Part shown: in pieces, positions 31,537-41,665 of the stretch
Layout: every line of letters begins with the position of its first letter
How positions within the stretch are numbered: the stretch's first letter is position 1
Origin: an uncultured Eubacteriales bacterium
GTDB lineage: Bacteria; Bacillota; Clostridia; Oscillospirales; Oscillospiraceae
Direction of reading: 5' to 3'
Assembly: GCA_949289455.1 (NCBI GenBank)
Contig: CASEOA010000075.1
Location: 1-42,697, forward strand
Length of the DNA stretch: 42,697 bases
The notes under the pieces: model-generated
What the model saw: the letters and a program-made list of their open reading frames with translations, nothing else
What the model was told of the DNA's origin: nothing
Databases searched by the model: none
Made by a program: the position numbers and the translations under genes

Positions 31537-32232
31537 ATGAAACGGGCTGTCCTGCTTACGGTGCTGGCCCTGGTCTGCGGGCTGTCTCTGGGTCTGATCA
31601 TCGGCATTGGGATGGGCTCCACCACCCAGGCCCAGGCCACCGCGCTTTCGGCCATCGCCACCGCCGATCTCAACCGCGGCAACCGCTACGCATCCCCGCC
31701 CGCGGCGGAGGCCGTTCTGGACGCCGCCGACGACCAGCTCCTGCTGGAACGGGCGGGTCAGGTACTGGAGGCTCTGAAGGCCCAGGACTATGCTGCCCTG
31801 TCCGGGCTGGTTCACCCGGTGCACGGCGTCACCTTTACCCCATATTCCACCGTGGACTCCAGCTGTGACCTGGAGCTCAACCGGCGGCAGATTGCTGCCC
31901 TGGGCTGGGATGATACCACCTACCTGTGGGGCGTGTCCGACGGCTCCGGCGACCCCATCCAGATCACCGGGGCCCAGTATTTCCAGCGCTATGTATTCAA
32001 TGCAGACTACACCACCGCCCCCAACGTGTCGGTGGATCAGGTGGGCATCAGCGGCAACGCCCTGGAAAACGTGGCTGAAGCGTACCCGGAGGGCCGGTTT
32101 GTGGAGTATTGTTTCCCCGGCATCGACCCGGAGCTGAACGGCTTTGACTGGTGTTCCCTCAAGCTGGTATTTGAGGTATGGGAGAACCAGTGGTACCTGG
32201 TGGGGATGATCCACGGAGAGTGGACTGTGTGA
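31537..32232 (+). CDS. Exported protein of unknown function
   Basis: This 231-residue protein has an N-terminal signal or anchor helix (about 4-27) with no lipobox Cys. The mature part has a helical section (about 55-85: VLEALKAQDYAALSGLV) and then a conserved-looking domain with HPVHGVTFTPYSTV, LWGVSDGSGDPIQ, NALENVAEAYPEGRFVEYCF and WYLVGMIHGEWTV. I do not recognise a named family, although similar domains occur in secreted proteins of other Firmicutes. The ATG follows AGGAGG by 8 bases. It is a single-gene unit with its own promoter and terminator. Confidence 0.82.
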   Translation: MKRAVLLTVLALVCGLSLGLIIGIGMGSTTQAQATALSAIATADLNRGNRYASPPAAEAVLDAADDQLLLERAGQVLEALKAQDYAALSGLVHPVHGVTFTPYSTVDSSCDLELNRRQIAALGWDDTTYLWGVSDGSGDPIQITGAQYFQRYVFNADYTTAPNVSVDQVGISGNALENVAEAYPEGRFVEYCFPGIDPELNGFDWCSLKLVFEVWENQWYLVGMIHGEWTV

Positions 32233-32264
32233 CCGCAAGGTCAATCAAACAGACTTGTCACCCT

Positions 32265-32301
32265 GGCGGGGGCCGCAGATGCGGCTCCCGCCGCTTTTTT
32301 G
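32265..32301 (+). terminator. Terminator of the exported protein gene
   Basis: GGCGGG-GGCCGC pairs with GCGGCT-CCCGCC over AGAT, followed by GCTTTTTT. Confidence 0.85.
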
Positions 32302-32312
32302 AAAACACCGTC

Positions 32313-32341
32313 TTGCATAATATGACAGTATAGGGTAATAT
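32313..32341 (+). promoter_or_regulatory. Promoter of trkAH
   Basis: TTGCAT (32313-32318) and TAATAT (32336-32341) have a 17-base spacer, leaving a leader of about 50 bases. The leader holds a small ACGGAA/TTCCGT hairpin but is far too short for a c-di-AMP (ydaO) riboswitch. Confidence 0.65.
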
Positions 32342-32397
32342 GTGTCTGAACGCATACGGAAGCTTTTCCGTTTTAATTCCGAAAGGATGAGTGCAGT

Positions 32398-33789
32398 TTG
32401 AAAATTATCATTGTGGGCGACGGCAAGGTGGGCTTTACCCTGGCCGAGCATCTCTCCCAGGAGGAGCACAACGTTACTGTCATCGACACCAGGGACGACG
32501 CCCTCCGCCGGGCCTCCGAGGCCCTGGATGTGATGTGCGTCAAAGGCAACGGCGCCTCCATCTCCGCCCTGATGGAAGCGGGGGCCCACTCCGCCGACGT
32601 GATCATCGCCGCCACCAGCATGGACGAGGTCAATATGATCTGCTGCCTGACCGCCAAGCAGCTGGGGGCCAAGTTCACCATCGCCCGGGTGCGCAACGTG
32701 GAGTACGCCATGGATCTGTCCAAGCGGAAGAAGGAGCTGGGTATCGACCTGGCCATCAACCCGGAGAACGCCACCGCCGTGGAGATCTCCCGGCTGCTCC
32801 GCTTCCCTACCGCCACCAACATTGAGACCTTCTGCCGGGGCCGGGTGGAGCTGATGGGCTTCCGGGTACGGGAGGGGGATTTTATGGCCGGTCAGCCCCT
32901 GTCCGCCCAGGACGGCAAGATCCGCAACCTGCCCATGCTCATCTGCGCCGCCGAGCGGGAGGACGGCGAGGTGGTCATCCCCGACGGCTCCTTCACCCCC
33001 CAGGTGGGGGACCGGCTCTACCTGGTGGGCCAGCCCGCCGGCCTCAACGCCTACTTCCGCCTGCTGGGCCGCCACACCTCCAGGCTCCGCTCCGTCTTTA
33101 TCGTTGGCGGTGGGCGCATCTCCCACTATCTCACCGCCATCCTGCTCAAGCTGGGCATGCGGGTGAAGATCGTGGAGCGGGACATGGACCGCTGCCTCCA
33201 CCTCAGCGACGTGCTCCCCCAGGCCATGGTCATCCATGGAGACGGCACCGACCAAGATCTGCTGGAGGAGGAGAACGCCATGGCCTCCGACGCATTTATC
33301 TCCCTCACCGACCGGGACGAGGACAATCTCATCATCTCCCTCTACGCCGTACAGCAGGGGGTGACCAAGGTGGTGGCCAAGTCCAACCGGCAGAACTACG
33401 CCGGTATCGCCCACGCCGCCGGCCTGGACAGCATCATCTCCCCCAAGCTCATTACCGCCAGCCAGATCCTCCAGGTGGTCCGGGGCATCCAGAACTCCAA
33501 GGGCAGCGTCATGACCGCTCTGTACAAGATCTGCGACGGCCACGCTGAGGCCCTGGAGTTCATCGCCAACGAGACCACCCACAACCGCGGGGTGCCCCTG
33601 AAGAATCTGCGGCTGAAAAAAGGTATCCTCATCGCCGTGCTGGTTCATGAGGGGCAGATTATCATCCCGGACGGTTCCTCCTCCATCACCGCCGGCGATA
33701 CCGTGATTCTGGTCTCCCGCAACCACGGCATCCTGGATCTCAACGATATTTACGACGAATCCATGCTGGATCTGGGGGCTGTGCAATGA
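32398..33789 (+). CDS. trkA: Trk potassium uptake regulatory protein TrkA
   Basis: This cytoplasmic NAD/nucleotide-binding gating subunit belongs to the Trk potassium channel. At 463 residues it has the double arrangement RCK_N-RCK_C-RCK_N-RCK_C. The first Rossmann motif is IIIVGDGKVGFTLAEHL at the N-terminus and the second is FIVGGGRISHYLTAILLK near 236. The C domains may bind ATP/ADP or c-di-AMP. The start is a TTG at 32398, with AAAGGA 10 bases upstream; no ATG or GTG fits. The stop overlaps trkH by 4 bases (ATGA). Confidence 0.95.
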   Translation: MKIIIVGDGKVGFTLAEHLSQEEHNVTVIDTRDDALRRASEALDVMCVKGNGASISALMEAGAHSADVIIAATSMDEVNMICCLTAKQLGAKFTIARVRNVEYAMDLSKRKKELGIDLAINPENATAVEISRLLRFPTATNIETFCRGRVELMGFRVREGDFMAGQPLSAQDGKIRNLPMLICAAEREDGEVVIPDGSFTPQVGDRLYLVGQPAGLNAYFRLLGRHTSRLRSVFIVGGGRISHYLTAILLKLGMRVKIVERDMDRCLHLSDVLPQAMVIHGDGTDQDLLEEENAMASDAFISLTDRDEDNLIISLYAVQQGVTKVVAKSNRQNYAGIAHAAGLDSIISPKLITASQILQVVRGIQNSKGSVMTALYKICDGHAEALEFIANETTHNRGVPLKNLRLKKGILIAVLVHEGQIIIPDGSSSITAGDTVILVSRNHGILDLNDIYDESMLDLGAVQ

Positions 33790-35222
33790 ATCTCAGACTT
33801 GTCCTGAAGGTCACCGGAAAGACCCTCATGGTGGGGGCCATTTCCATGCTCATCCCCATGCTGGTGAGCCTGCTCTACCGGGAGGACCCCACCCCCTTCC
33901 TCATCACCATCCCGTTGATGATGGTGGCGGGCTTCCTCCTCTCTCTGCTGAAAAGCGACGATCACTTTTTCCCCCGGGAGGGGTTCTGTGCCGTGGCCCT
34001 GATCTGGCTGCTGATGGGGGCCTTCGGCGCGCTTCCCTTCTACTTCAGCGGCTACTTCCCCTCTTACATCGACTGCTTCTTTGAGGCGGTGTCCGGCTTT
34101 ACCACCACCGGCTCCTCTATTCTGACGGCGGTGGAGCCCCTGCCCTACGGTATCCTGTTCTGGCGCTCCTTCACCCATTGGCTGGGAGGCATGGGGGTAC
34201 TCATTCTCACCATCGCCCTGCTGCCCAGCCTGGGCGCCCGCACCCTCCACCTGATGAAGGCGGAGAGCCCCGGCCCGGTGGTGAGCAAGCTGGTGCCCAA
34301 GAGCAGCCAATCCTCCAAGATCCTCTACGGTATTTACTGCGGCCTCACCATCATCCAGGTGCTCTGCCTGCGTCTGGCTGGCATGCCCTGGTTCGACTCC
34401 ATCGTCAACTCCTTCGCCACTGCCGGCACCGGCGGCTTCGCCATCAAAAATAGCTCCATTGCCGCTTACGGCAGCCCCGCCATTGAAATCATCATCACCA
34501 TTTTCATGCTGCTGTTCTCGGTGAACTTCTCCCTGTATTTCCTCATCCTCTGCGGGAAGGTGCGCCAGGCCCTGCGCAGCGACGAGCTGCGGTTCTTCCT
34601 GGCGGTGGTGGCGGTGAGCATCCTGCTTATCACCATCAATATCAGCTCCCTCTACGATACTCTGGGCGAGTCTATCCGCCACGCCGCCTTCCAGGTGGGC
34701 ACCGTCATCTCCACCACCGGTTTCGCCAGCACCGATTTCAACCTGTGGCCGGAGTTCTCCCGGGTGCTGCTGGTGCTGCTCATGTTCATCGGGGCCTGCG
34801 CCGGGTCCACCGGCGGCGCCATCAAGTGCTCCCGGGTGCTCATTCTCCTCCGGTGCATCCGCCGGGAGATCCGGCAGGTCATCCACCCCAGGGCGGTCAA
34901 CGTGGTCAAGCTGGACGGCCGGGTGCTGGACGAGACCAGCCTGCGGTCGGTCCACATCTTCTTTGCCGCTTATATGCTCATCACCATGACGGCTACCCTG
35001 CTGATCTCGGTGGACAACTACTCCTTCGGCACCACCTTCACCGCCGTGGTGGCCTGCATCGGCAACATCGGCCCCGGGTTGGAGCTGGTGGGCCCCATGG
35101 GCAACTTCTCCATCTTCTCCGGCTTCTCCAAGCTGGTGCTCTCCCTGTGCATGATCATCGGCCGCCTGGAGATCCTGCCTATCCTAGTACTCTTTAGTGG
35201 TAATGCATGGAAACGTTCCTGA
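33786..35222 (+). CDS. trkH: Trk-type potassium channel subunit TrkH
   Basis: This membrane pore subunit imports K+, gated by TrkA. At 478 residues it shows the four-repeat M1-P-M2 design. Selectivity-filter loops are visible as SGFTTTGSSIL, FATAGTGGFAIKN, ISTTGFASTDF and a late VACIGNIGPGLELVG. The glycine-rich CAGSTGGAIKCSR segment near the centre is also family-typical. It overlaps trkA by 4 bases. The C-terminus ends in a short cytoplasmic tail, and the length is normal. Confidence 0.95.
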   Translation: MNLRLVLKVTGKTLMVGAISMLIPMLVSLLYREDPTPFLITIPLMMVAGFLLSLLKSDDHFFPREGFCAVALIWLLMGAFGALPFYFSGYFPSYIDCFFEAVSGFTTTGSSILTAVEPLPYGILFWRSFTHWLGGMGVLILTIALLPSLGARTLHLMKAESPGPVVSKLVPKSSQSSKILYGIYCGLTIIQVLCLRLAGMPWFDSIVNSFATAGTGGFAIKNSSIAAYGSPAIEIIITIFMLLFSVNFSLYFLILCGKVRQALRSDELRFFLAVVAVSILLITINISSLYDTLGESIRHAAFQVGTVISTTGFASTDFNLWPEFSRVLLVLLMFIGACAGSTGGAIKCSRVLILLRCIRREIRQVIHPRAVNVVKLDGRVLDETSLRSVHIFFAAYMLITMTATLLISVDNYSFGTTFTAVVACIGNIGPGLELVGPMGNFSIFSGFSKLVLSLCMIIGRLEILPILVLFSGNAWKRS

Positions 35223-35243
35223 CCCATCAGTTTAGCTTTGTGG

Positions 35244-35280
35244 AAAGCGTCAAATCTAAGGATTTGGCGCTTTCTTTTTT
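35244..35280 (+). terminator. Terminator of trkAH
   Basis: AAAGCG-T-CAAATC pairs with GATTTG-G-CGCTTT over TAAG, followed by CTTTTTT. Confidence 0.85.
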
Positions 35281-35288
35281 GATTAGAC

Positions 35289-35317
35289 TTGCCAAAATGT
35301 ACGGTATGGTTTATGAT
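35289..35317 (+). promoter_or_regulatory. Promoter of hppA
   Basis: TTGCCA (35289-35294) and TATGAT (35312-35317) have a 17-base spacer, 67 bases before the start codon. Confidence 0.7.
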
Positions 35318-35384
35318 ATAGCTGTCTGAAAAAGCGGGGAGCCCTTGCGCGGCAAGTTTTTCCCGAAAAAAAGGAGTTGGAACC

Positions 35385-37496
<2,112 letters not shown>

Positions 37497-37502
37497 ATCC
37501 AT

Positions 37503-37536
37503 AAAAAATGGAGCTGCCTAGGCAGCTCCATTTTTT
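37503..37536. terminator. Bidirectional terminator of hppA and the metallopeptidase gene
   Basis: This is an essentially perfect palindrome: AAAAAATGGAGCTGCC with GGCAGCTCCATTTTTT around a two-base centre. Convergent genes end on both sides. Confidence 0.88.
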
Positions 37537-38101
37537 ATGTACGCTCCATATTGCGCATCCGGTAGATCAGCGCTCCCCCCTGTTCCTTCAGCCAGGACCG
37601 GCGGGCCTTGTAGTCGGGAATTACTCTGGCTACTTCCGCCCAGAAGGCCGCCGAGTGGTTCATATGTCTGCGGTGGCACAGCTCATGGACCACCACATAG
37701 TCCGCTATCTCCGGCGGACACAGCATCAGCAGGCAGTTGAAACTGAGATTACCCTGGGAAGAACAGCTTCCCCACCGGGATATCTGGTTTCGGATGGTAA
37801 TCCTGCCGTAGCTCACCCCCACCAGCGGAGCAAATCGGGCCACCCGGGCGGGGATATCCTCCATAGCCCGATTTGCCAGTTCCTCCACCTCATGCCGGGT
37901 GAAACCAGGGAAGGCGCTCTGCCGCCGGGCCTCCATTTTGGCCAGGTGGTCGGCAATCCAGCCCTCCTTCTCCCGCAGAAAGCGGCGGATGGCGTCCTCC
38001 GGCAGACCCAATGGTGCCCGCACCACCACCGTCAGGTCCTCACGGACCTCCAGGGCTATGGTTTTTCGCTGGCTGCGGATAATTTGGATATCTCTCTTCA
38101 T
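37535..38101 (-). CDS. YgjP-like metallopeptidase domain protein
   Basis: This 188-residue protein has the zincin motif VVHELCHRRHMNHSAAFW (HExxH read as HELCH, with a downstream His). The family (YgjP, DUF45) contains predicted zinc-dependent peptidases, sometimes linked to restriction or DNA-repair loci. The N-terminal half has a WIADHLAKM helix and the conserved VSYGRITIRNQISRWGSCSS strand. The ATG at 38101 follows AGAGGAAG closely; a longer frame upstream runs through the rubrerythrin terminator and is not credible. No signal peptide is seen. The function is unproven. Confidence 0.88.
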   Translation of the reverse strand: MKRDIQIIRSQRKTIALEVREDLTVVVRAPLGLPEDAIRRFLREKEGWIADHLAKMEARRQSAFPGFTRHEVEELANRAMEDIPARVARFAPLVGVSYGRITIRNQISRWGSCSSQGNLSFNCLLMLCPPEIADYVVVHELCHRRHMNHSAAFWAEVARVIPDYKARRSWLKEQGGALIYRMRNMERT

Positions 38102-38121
38102 AAGCTTCCTCTTGGTATGAT

Positions 38122-38157
38122 AAACGTGCCCGCCACTTTGCAGCGGCGGGCACGTTT
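38122..38157 (-). terminator. Terminator of the perR-dfx-rbr operon
   Basis: AAACGTGCCCGCC pairs perfectly with GGCGGGCACGTTT over a ten-base loop. It lies 9 bases after the rubrerythrin stop, though the minus-strand T run is short. Confidence 0.75.
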
Positions 38158-38165
38158 CAACTTGC

Positions 38166-38699
38166 TCAGTAATTGATAGCGCGGATCTCGAAATAGGCCT
38201 GGGGATGAGCGCACACGGGGCACACATCAGGGGCCTCTTTGCCAAAGTGGATGTGGCCACAGTTGCGGCACTTCCACATATACTCGTCGTCCCGCTTGAA
38301 CACCACGCCCTCTTCCAGGTTCTTCAGCAGGGTCAGATAGCGCTCCTCGTGCTCCTTCTCAATCTTGAGCACACCCTCAAACAGGAAGGCCAGCTTCTCA
38401 AAGCCCTCCTCCCGGGCAGTATCGGCCATCTCCCGATACATCTGGGTCCACTCTTCATTCTCACCGGCGGCGGCAGCCTTCAGATTGGCCTTGGTGTCGC
38501 CAATGCCATTGAGCTCCTTGAACCACAGCTTGGCGTGCTCCTTCTCGTTACCGGCAGTCTCCTCAAAGATGGCCGCGATCTGTTCGTAGCCCTCCTTCTT
38601 GGCCTTGCTGGCAAAGTAGGTGTACTTATTGCGGGCCATGCTCTCTCCGGCAAAGGCTTTCCAGAGATTGGCCTCAGTTTTGCTGCCTTTCAGTTCCAT
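38166..38699 (-). CDS. rbr: Rubrerythrin
   Basis: This non-haem di-iron peroxidase detoxifies hydrogen peroxide in anaerobes. At 177 residues it has a ferritin-like four-helix domain with the iron ligands in [28 protein letters not shown] and [15 protein letters not shown]-terminal rubredoxin-type [Fe(SCys)4] site follows ([20 protein letters not shown]). The ATG at 38699 is chosen because AAAGG lies 9 bases ahead; the first ATG at 38708 would touch that site. It is the last gene of the PerR-controlled operon. Confidence 0.95.
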   Translation of the reverse strand: MELKGSKTEANLWKAFAGESMARNKYTYFASKAKKEGYEQIAAIFEETAGNEKEHAKLWFKELNGIGDTKANLKAAAAGENEEWTQMYREMADTAREEGFEKLAFLFEGVLKIEKEHEERYLTLLKNLEEGVVFKRDDEYMWKCRNCGHIHFGKEAPDVCPVCAHPQAYFEIRAINY

Positions 38700-38739
38700 A
38701 ACGTCCATCCTTTCTCAATCCAATTTTTAAACTAGGGCC

Positions 38740-39126
38740 TTAGCCCTCGCCCTTCCAAATCCCGTGGAGGTTGCAGATCTCATAGGCCTCCACCTTGTCA
38801 CCCCGGCAGAAGGTTTTCAGCTCAGGGGCGTCGCCAGGCTTGGGGAACTTCATGGTGACAGTGTCGCCGTCCACCACAGCGATCATGGTGATATAGTGTT
38901 CGGGGAGCATAGGATGCTCAACCCCGCCAACCTTCACGGTGACAGAACTACCACTGCCATGGGCGGTTTTCTCCACCACGGGGACATGCTTCTCCACAGC
39001 GGCGTCGGTGGTGTTGGGGGTAACCTCCTCCATCTTCTGGCCGCAGCACATGACGGGCACGCCCTTGTCAACGACCTTGAAAACGACATTGCCGCAGTGG
39101 GCGCAACGATACAGCTTGAACTCCAT
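38740..39126 (-). CDS. dfx: Superoxide reductase (desulfoferrodoxin)
   Basis: This enzyme reduces superoxide to peroxide without making oxygen, feeding rubrerythrin next door. At 128 residues it has a desulforedoxin-like center I (CAHCG with MCCGQ) and the catalytic center II. Its ligands are His in EKHVPVVE, His and His in VEHPMLPEHYITMI, and Cys/His in ICNLHGIW. The ATG at 39126 follows AAAGGAAG by 7 bases. Spacing to rbr is 40 bases, with no terminator between. Confidence 0.95.
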   Translation of the reverse strand: MEFKLYRCAHCGNVVFKVVDKGVPVMCCGQKMEEVTPNTTDAAVEKHVPVVEKTAHGSGSSVTVKVGGVEHPMLPEHYITMIAVVDGDTVTMKFPKPGDAPELKTFCRGDKVEAYEICNLHGIWKGEG

Positions 39127-39184
39127 AACAATACTTCCTTTCTTGTTCAGTCGCATTATATTTTATCCAACATATAAAACCGAT

Positions 39185-39568
39185 TCAATGAGTTTGCTTG
39201 CAGTTGACGCAGGTCCCGTGAAAAATCAATTCATGGCCGCTGACGTCATGGCCGCTGGCCAGCAGGGCCTGCTGATCCAACGCGGGGTCATAGGGTAGCT
39301 CCAGGTCAAATACGCCGCCACAGGTCTGACAGCGGAAATGGGAGTGGGGCTCCACATTAGCGTCATACCGTTCCACCGGGAAGGCCATCCGGGTAATCGC
39401 CCCCTCGTCTGCCAGCAGGTTCAGGTTCCGGTATACCGTGCCTAGGCTCAGACTGGGGTTTTCCGGCTTCAGCCATTGATATACCATCTCCGCTGTGGGA
39501 TGCTGGTCGGTGTTCCGCAGAGTCTCATAGATCAGTTCCCGCTGACGGGAGTAGCGCTTGCCGTTCAT
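39185..39568 (-). CDS. perR: PerR-type Fur family repressor
   Basis: This 127-residue peroxide- or iron-sensing repressor has a winged helix (PTAEMVYQWLKPENPSLSLGTVYRNLNLL) followed by a metal site with His-rich EPHSHFRC and two CxxC-type structural zinc pairs (CQTCGG and CVNCKQTH). The Asn/Asp and His pattern fits PerR better than Fur, in keeping with the peroxide and superoxide genes it heads. The ATG at 39568 is preceded by GAGGTGG. A palindromic Per-box lies just downstream of its promoter, implying autoregulation. Confidence 0.9.
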   Translation of the reverse strand: MNGKRYSRQRELIYETLRNTDQHPTAEMVYQWLKPENPSLSLGTVYRNLNLLADEGAITRMAFPVERYDANVEPHSHFRCQTCGGVFDLELPYDPALDQQALLASGHDVSGHELIFHGTCVNCKQTH

Positions 39569-39594
39569 GTGCCACCTCACTTCCATTTCTTAAT

Positions 39595-39609
39595 CAGTAA
39601 TCATTACTG
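39595..39609 (-). promoter_or_regulatory. Per-box operator
   Basis: CAGTAAT-C-ATTACTG is a perfect 7-1-7 palindrome matching the PerR box architecture (core TAAT-N-ATTA of TTATAAT-N-ATTATAA). It sits at about +1 to +15 of the predicted perR transcript. Confidence 0.8.
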
Positions 39610-39617
39610 TTATTGAT

Positions 39618-39646
39618 ATAATATCAGAAGTACTCTCAAAATGCAA
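39618..39646 (-). promoter_or_regulatory. Promoter of the perR-dfx-rbr operon
   Basis: On the minus strand TTGCAT (39646-39641) and TATTAT (39623-39618) have a 17-base spacer, immediately upstream of the Per-box. Confidence 0.72.
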
Positions 39647-39697
39647 GTGTTTTTTCTAAAATTAAAAAAATTTTTGCCGCCTTAACTTATTTTATCT

Positions 39698-39781
39698 CTA
39701 TCCCGTCATGTCCCCTCGCTCCATAGCCTCTTGGAGCTTTTTCAACGCTTTTTTCTCAATGCGAGAAACATAGCGACACGC
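39698..39781 (-). pseudogene. sigK: C-terminal fragment of sporulation sigma factor SigK
   Basis: A 27-residue frame reads ACRYVSRIEKKALKKLQEAM and then ERGDMTG before TAG. YVSRIEKKALKKL is the hallmark end of region 4.2 in mother-cell sigma-K proteins (intact ones read GISRSYVSRIEKxALKKL). The frame is closed on its N-terminal side by TAG at 39784-39782, exactly where the mobile DNA starts. The missing rest of sigK should be on the right side of the element, beyond this window. Related factors SigE, SigG and SigF end differently (SYISRLEK or QVSRLEK). The assignment rests on this short motif. Confidence 0.72.
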
Positions 39782-39800
39782 CTATTGTAAACGATGCCCT

Positions 39801-41378
39801 CTAAGAAATCGCCTCCAGCTCGTGGAAGCGGAATTTGATGATGATCTCTTTTTCCTCGGTCAGCTCCACCCGTTCGATGAGGCTGACCAGCAATTCCCGA
39901 CTGGTCAGTGCCGAGTCCAGAAACTGTTTCACCAGCGCTTTGGCTTTTTCTTCGGTGTTTACCGATTGCTTTGCCTGTTCCTCTAAGCTCTTCAGCCGAT
40001 CTTCCAGAACTGTGCGGTCCATCTTGACCTTCTGATAGATGCGCTGAAAGTCCTCTTCGGATAGCAGGCCATTCAGCCGGTCCATGTACATCTGATCCAG
40101 ATTGGTAGTCAGAGCAGTGATTTTGGATTGCAGCGCTTGCATCTCCACTTCACAGCTGGACGCCTTGCTGGCGTTCTCCACAGCTTCTTCAGCGATTGGG
40201 CGCAGCCGGTCAGGATTCAGATAGGCTTGGCAGACCTCTCGCACCTTGGCAAGCACGGCTTCATTCACCGTTTCTTCCTTGATGGAATGACAAGTGCAAA
40301 CGCCAGCTTTAGTGAAGCGTTGGTAGGTTCGGCAGACAAAGAACAGGCGATCCTCACCAGCAGCATTCTTGCGGTTGAGTACCGCCATGGGATAGCCACA
40401 CTCGTGACAGAAAATCAGCCCTTTTAGCAAGAAGTCGTAGGTTCGGCTTCGGGTGTGCTTGCGGCTGTTTACCAGCATCTGCACTTTCTGAAAGGTCTCC
40501 GGGTCAATGATCGGCTCATGCGTTCCTTCTACTACGACCCAGTTTTCCGGTGATTGCCTCAGACATTTTTTGGATTTGTAGCTGATCTTCACCATGCGTC
40601 CCTGCACCATATTACCGATGTAGGTCTCGTTTTTCAGCATTTCGGAAATGCGCTCGCTACTCCATAAGCCGGTGTAAGGGCCAGGGGTTCCAACCTTCCA
40701 ACCGCAGTAGGTGGCTGGTGTGGGGACACCTTCTTCGTTGAGTGTAGTCGCAATCTTGCGGCAGCTCATACCTGAAAGAGCCAGGGCAAAAATCCGCCGC
40801 ACTACCGGAGCCACTTCCTCGTCAATGACGATCTTGTTTTTCTCGGTTGGGTGCATCTTGTACCCATACATGGGCTTGCCGCCGATGAACTGCCCCTTCC
40901 GTTGCTTATCTCGCTTGACACTTTTGATCTTCTTGGAGATGTCCTTCGCGTACATGTCGTTCATGATGGCACGGAATGGGGTGATGTCGTTGGCTATGGA
41001 GTCTACGCCAGTGTCGATGCCGTCCAGCAGGGAAATATACCGCACCCGATGTTCCGGAAAGTACCGCTCCATATAGTGACCGGTCATGATATAATCGCGG
41101 CCCAAACGGGAAAGGTCCTTGGTGATGACCATATTGACCTTTTTAGTTTCAATGTCGCCAATCATCCGCTGGAAGCTGGGACGGTCAAAACTGGTGCCAC
41201 TCCATCCGTCATCTACATAAGTATCGAAGACGGACAGGCGGTGCTGCTGAACAAACTCTCGCAGCAAAGATTCCTGGTTCTGGACACTCTGGGATGGTCC
41301 TTCGTTTTCATCCTCCTTTGATAGTCTGATGTATAAAGCCACATGGTAATCCATGGGGTTGCTTATCTCTAAGTACAT
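39801..41378 (-). CDS. Large serine recombinase (SpoIVCA-like position)
   Basis: This 525-residue site-specific recombinase has a catalytic resolvase domain at the N-terminus with nucleophile Ser20 in ALYIRLSKEDE. Further motifs are VDDGWSGTSFDRPSFQRM and ITKDLSRLGRD. A recombinase domain (about 165-290, KGQFIGGKPMYGYKM) is followed by a zinc ribbon (CHECGYP with later Cys in VCTCHS) and a C-terminal coiled coil (about 390-495). The start at 41378 follows AGGAGGT by 5 bases. It ends 20 bases from the sigK fragment, the position of a recombinase beside its own attachment site. It probably excises or inserts the element. The gene is intact. Confidence 0.92.
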   Translation of the reverse strand: MYLEISNPMDYHVALYIRLSKEDENEGPSQSVQNQESLLREFVQQHRLSVFDTYVDDGWSGTSFDRPSFQRMIGDIETKKVNMVITKDLSRLGRDYIMTGHYMERYFPEHRVRYISLLDGIDTGVDSIANDITPFRAIMNDMYAKDISKKIKSVKRDKQRKGQFIGGKPMYGYKMHPTEKNKIVIDEEVAPVVRRIFALALSGMSCRKIATTLNEEGVPTPATYCGWKVGTPGPYTGLWSSERISEMLKNETYIGNMVQGRMVKISYKSKKCLRQSPENWVVVEGTHEPIIDPETFQKVQMLVNSRKHTRSRTYDFLLKGLIFCHECGYPMAVLNRKNAAGEDRLFFVCRTYQRFTKAGVCTCHSIKEETVNEAVLAKVREVCQAYLNPDRLRPIAEEAVENASKASSCEVEMQALQSKITALTTNLDQMYMDRLNGLLSEEDFQRIYQKVKMDRTVLEDRLKSLEEQAKQSVNTEEKAKALVKQFLDSALTSRELLVSLIERVELTEEKEIIIKFRFHELEAIS

Positions 41379-41399
41379 GCCATACCTCCTGAGATAAGC
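41361..41399 (-). repeat. Inverted repeat around the recombinase start
   Basis: GCTTATCTC (41361-41369) and GAGATAAGC (41391-41399) are a perfect 9-base inverted repeat separated by 21 bases. The loop contains both the AGGAGGT ribosome site and the ATG of the recombinase. In the mRNA it would form a hairpin around the initiation site. Confidence 0.65.
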
Positions 41400-41414
41400 G
41401 GCCATTCATCGATA

Positions 41415-41549
41415 TTATTGTATCGTGACTTTTCCATATCCGGCAAGGATGCGGCGAAGATACAGCCGAAAGGACTCTTCCAGAAGCTCCGGCAGTGCTC
41501 TCTCGGCTGACTCAAAAACACAACGTACAACAGGGGCGTTTTTCAGCAT
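41415..41549 (-). CDS. Small element protein upstream of the recombinase
   Basis: This 44-residue protein beginning MLKNAPVVRCVFES has the leucine-rich helix LPELLEESFRLYLRRILA. Very short proteins of this style often precede serine recombinases in clostridial mobile elements; I know of no function for them. AAAGGAGG lies 8 bases before the ATG at 41549. A longer frame beginning at 41774 crosses a terminator and is not real. The stop is 36 bases before the recombinase start, so the two are probably cotranscribed. Confidence 0.7.
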   Translation of the reverse strand: MLKNAPVVRCVFESAERALPELLEESFRLYLRRILAGYGKVTIQ

Positions 41550-41626
41550 GGTATCATCCTCCTTTACGATATAGAAAAGAATATGTGTAAATCCGCTAAG
41601 CATTGCCTGTCCATTGAAAAAGGCAT

Positions 41627-41656
41627 AAAAAAATCGCCACCCGTTCGAGTGGCGAT
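41627..41656 (-). terminator. Terminator after the 106-residue gene
   Basis: ATCGCCAC pairs with GTGGCGAT, followed on the minus strand by a run of seven T. It separates the integrase-side genes from the recombinase-side genes. Confidence 0.82.
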
Positions 41657-41665
41657 GAGAGTTGC

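Noticed and set aside
32341-32397. c-di-AMP riboswitch upstream of trkA
   Set aside because: The leader is about 55 bases and lacks the ydaO motif.
38102-38260. 53-residue extension of the YgjP-like protein
   Set aside because: It crosses the rubrerythrin terminator hairpin and reads into the rubrerythrin gene.
39127-39184. Separate promoter for dfx
   Set aside because: A TATAAT-like box (minus strand) is present but has no -35 element at a fitting distance; the operon reading from perR is simpler.
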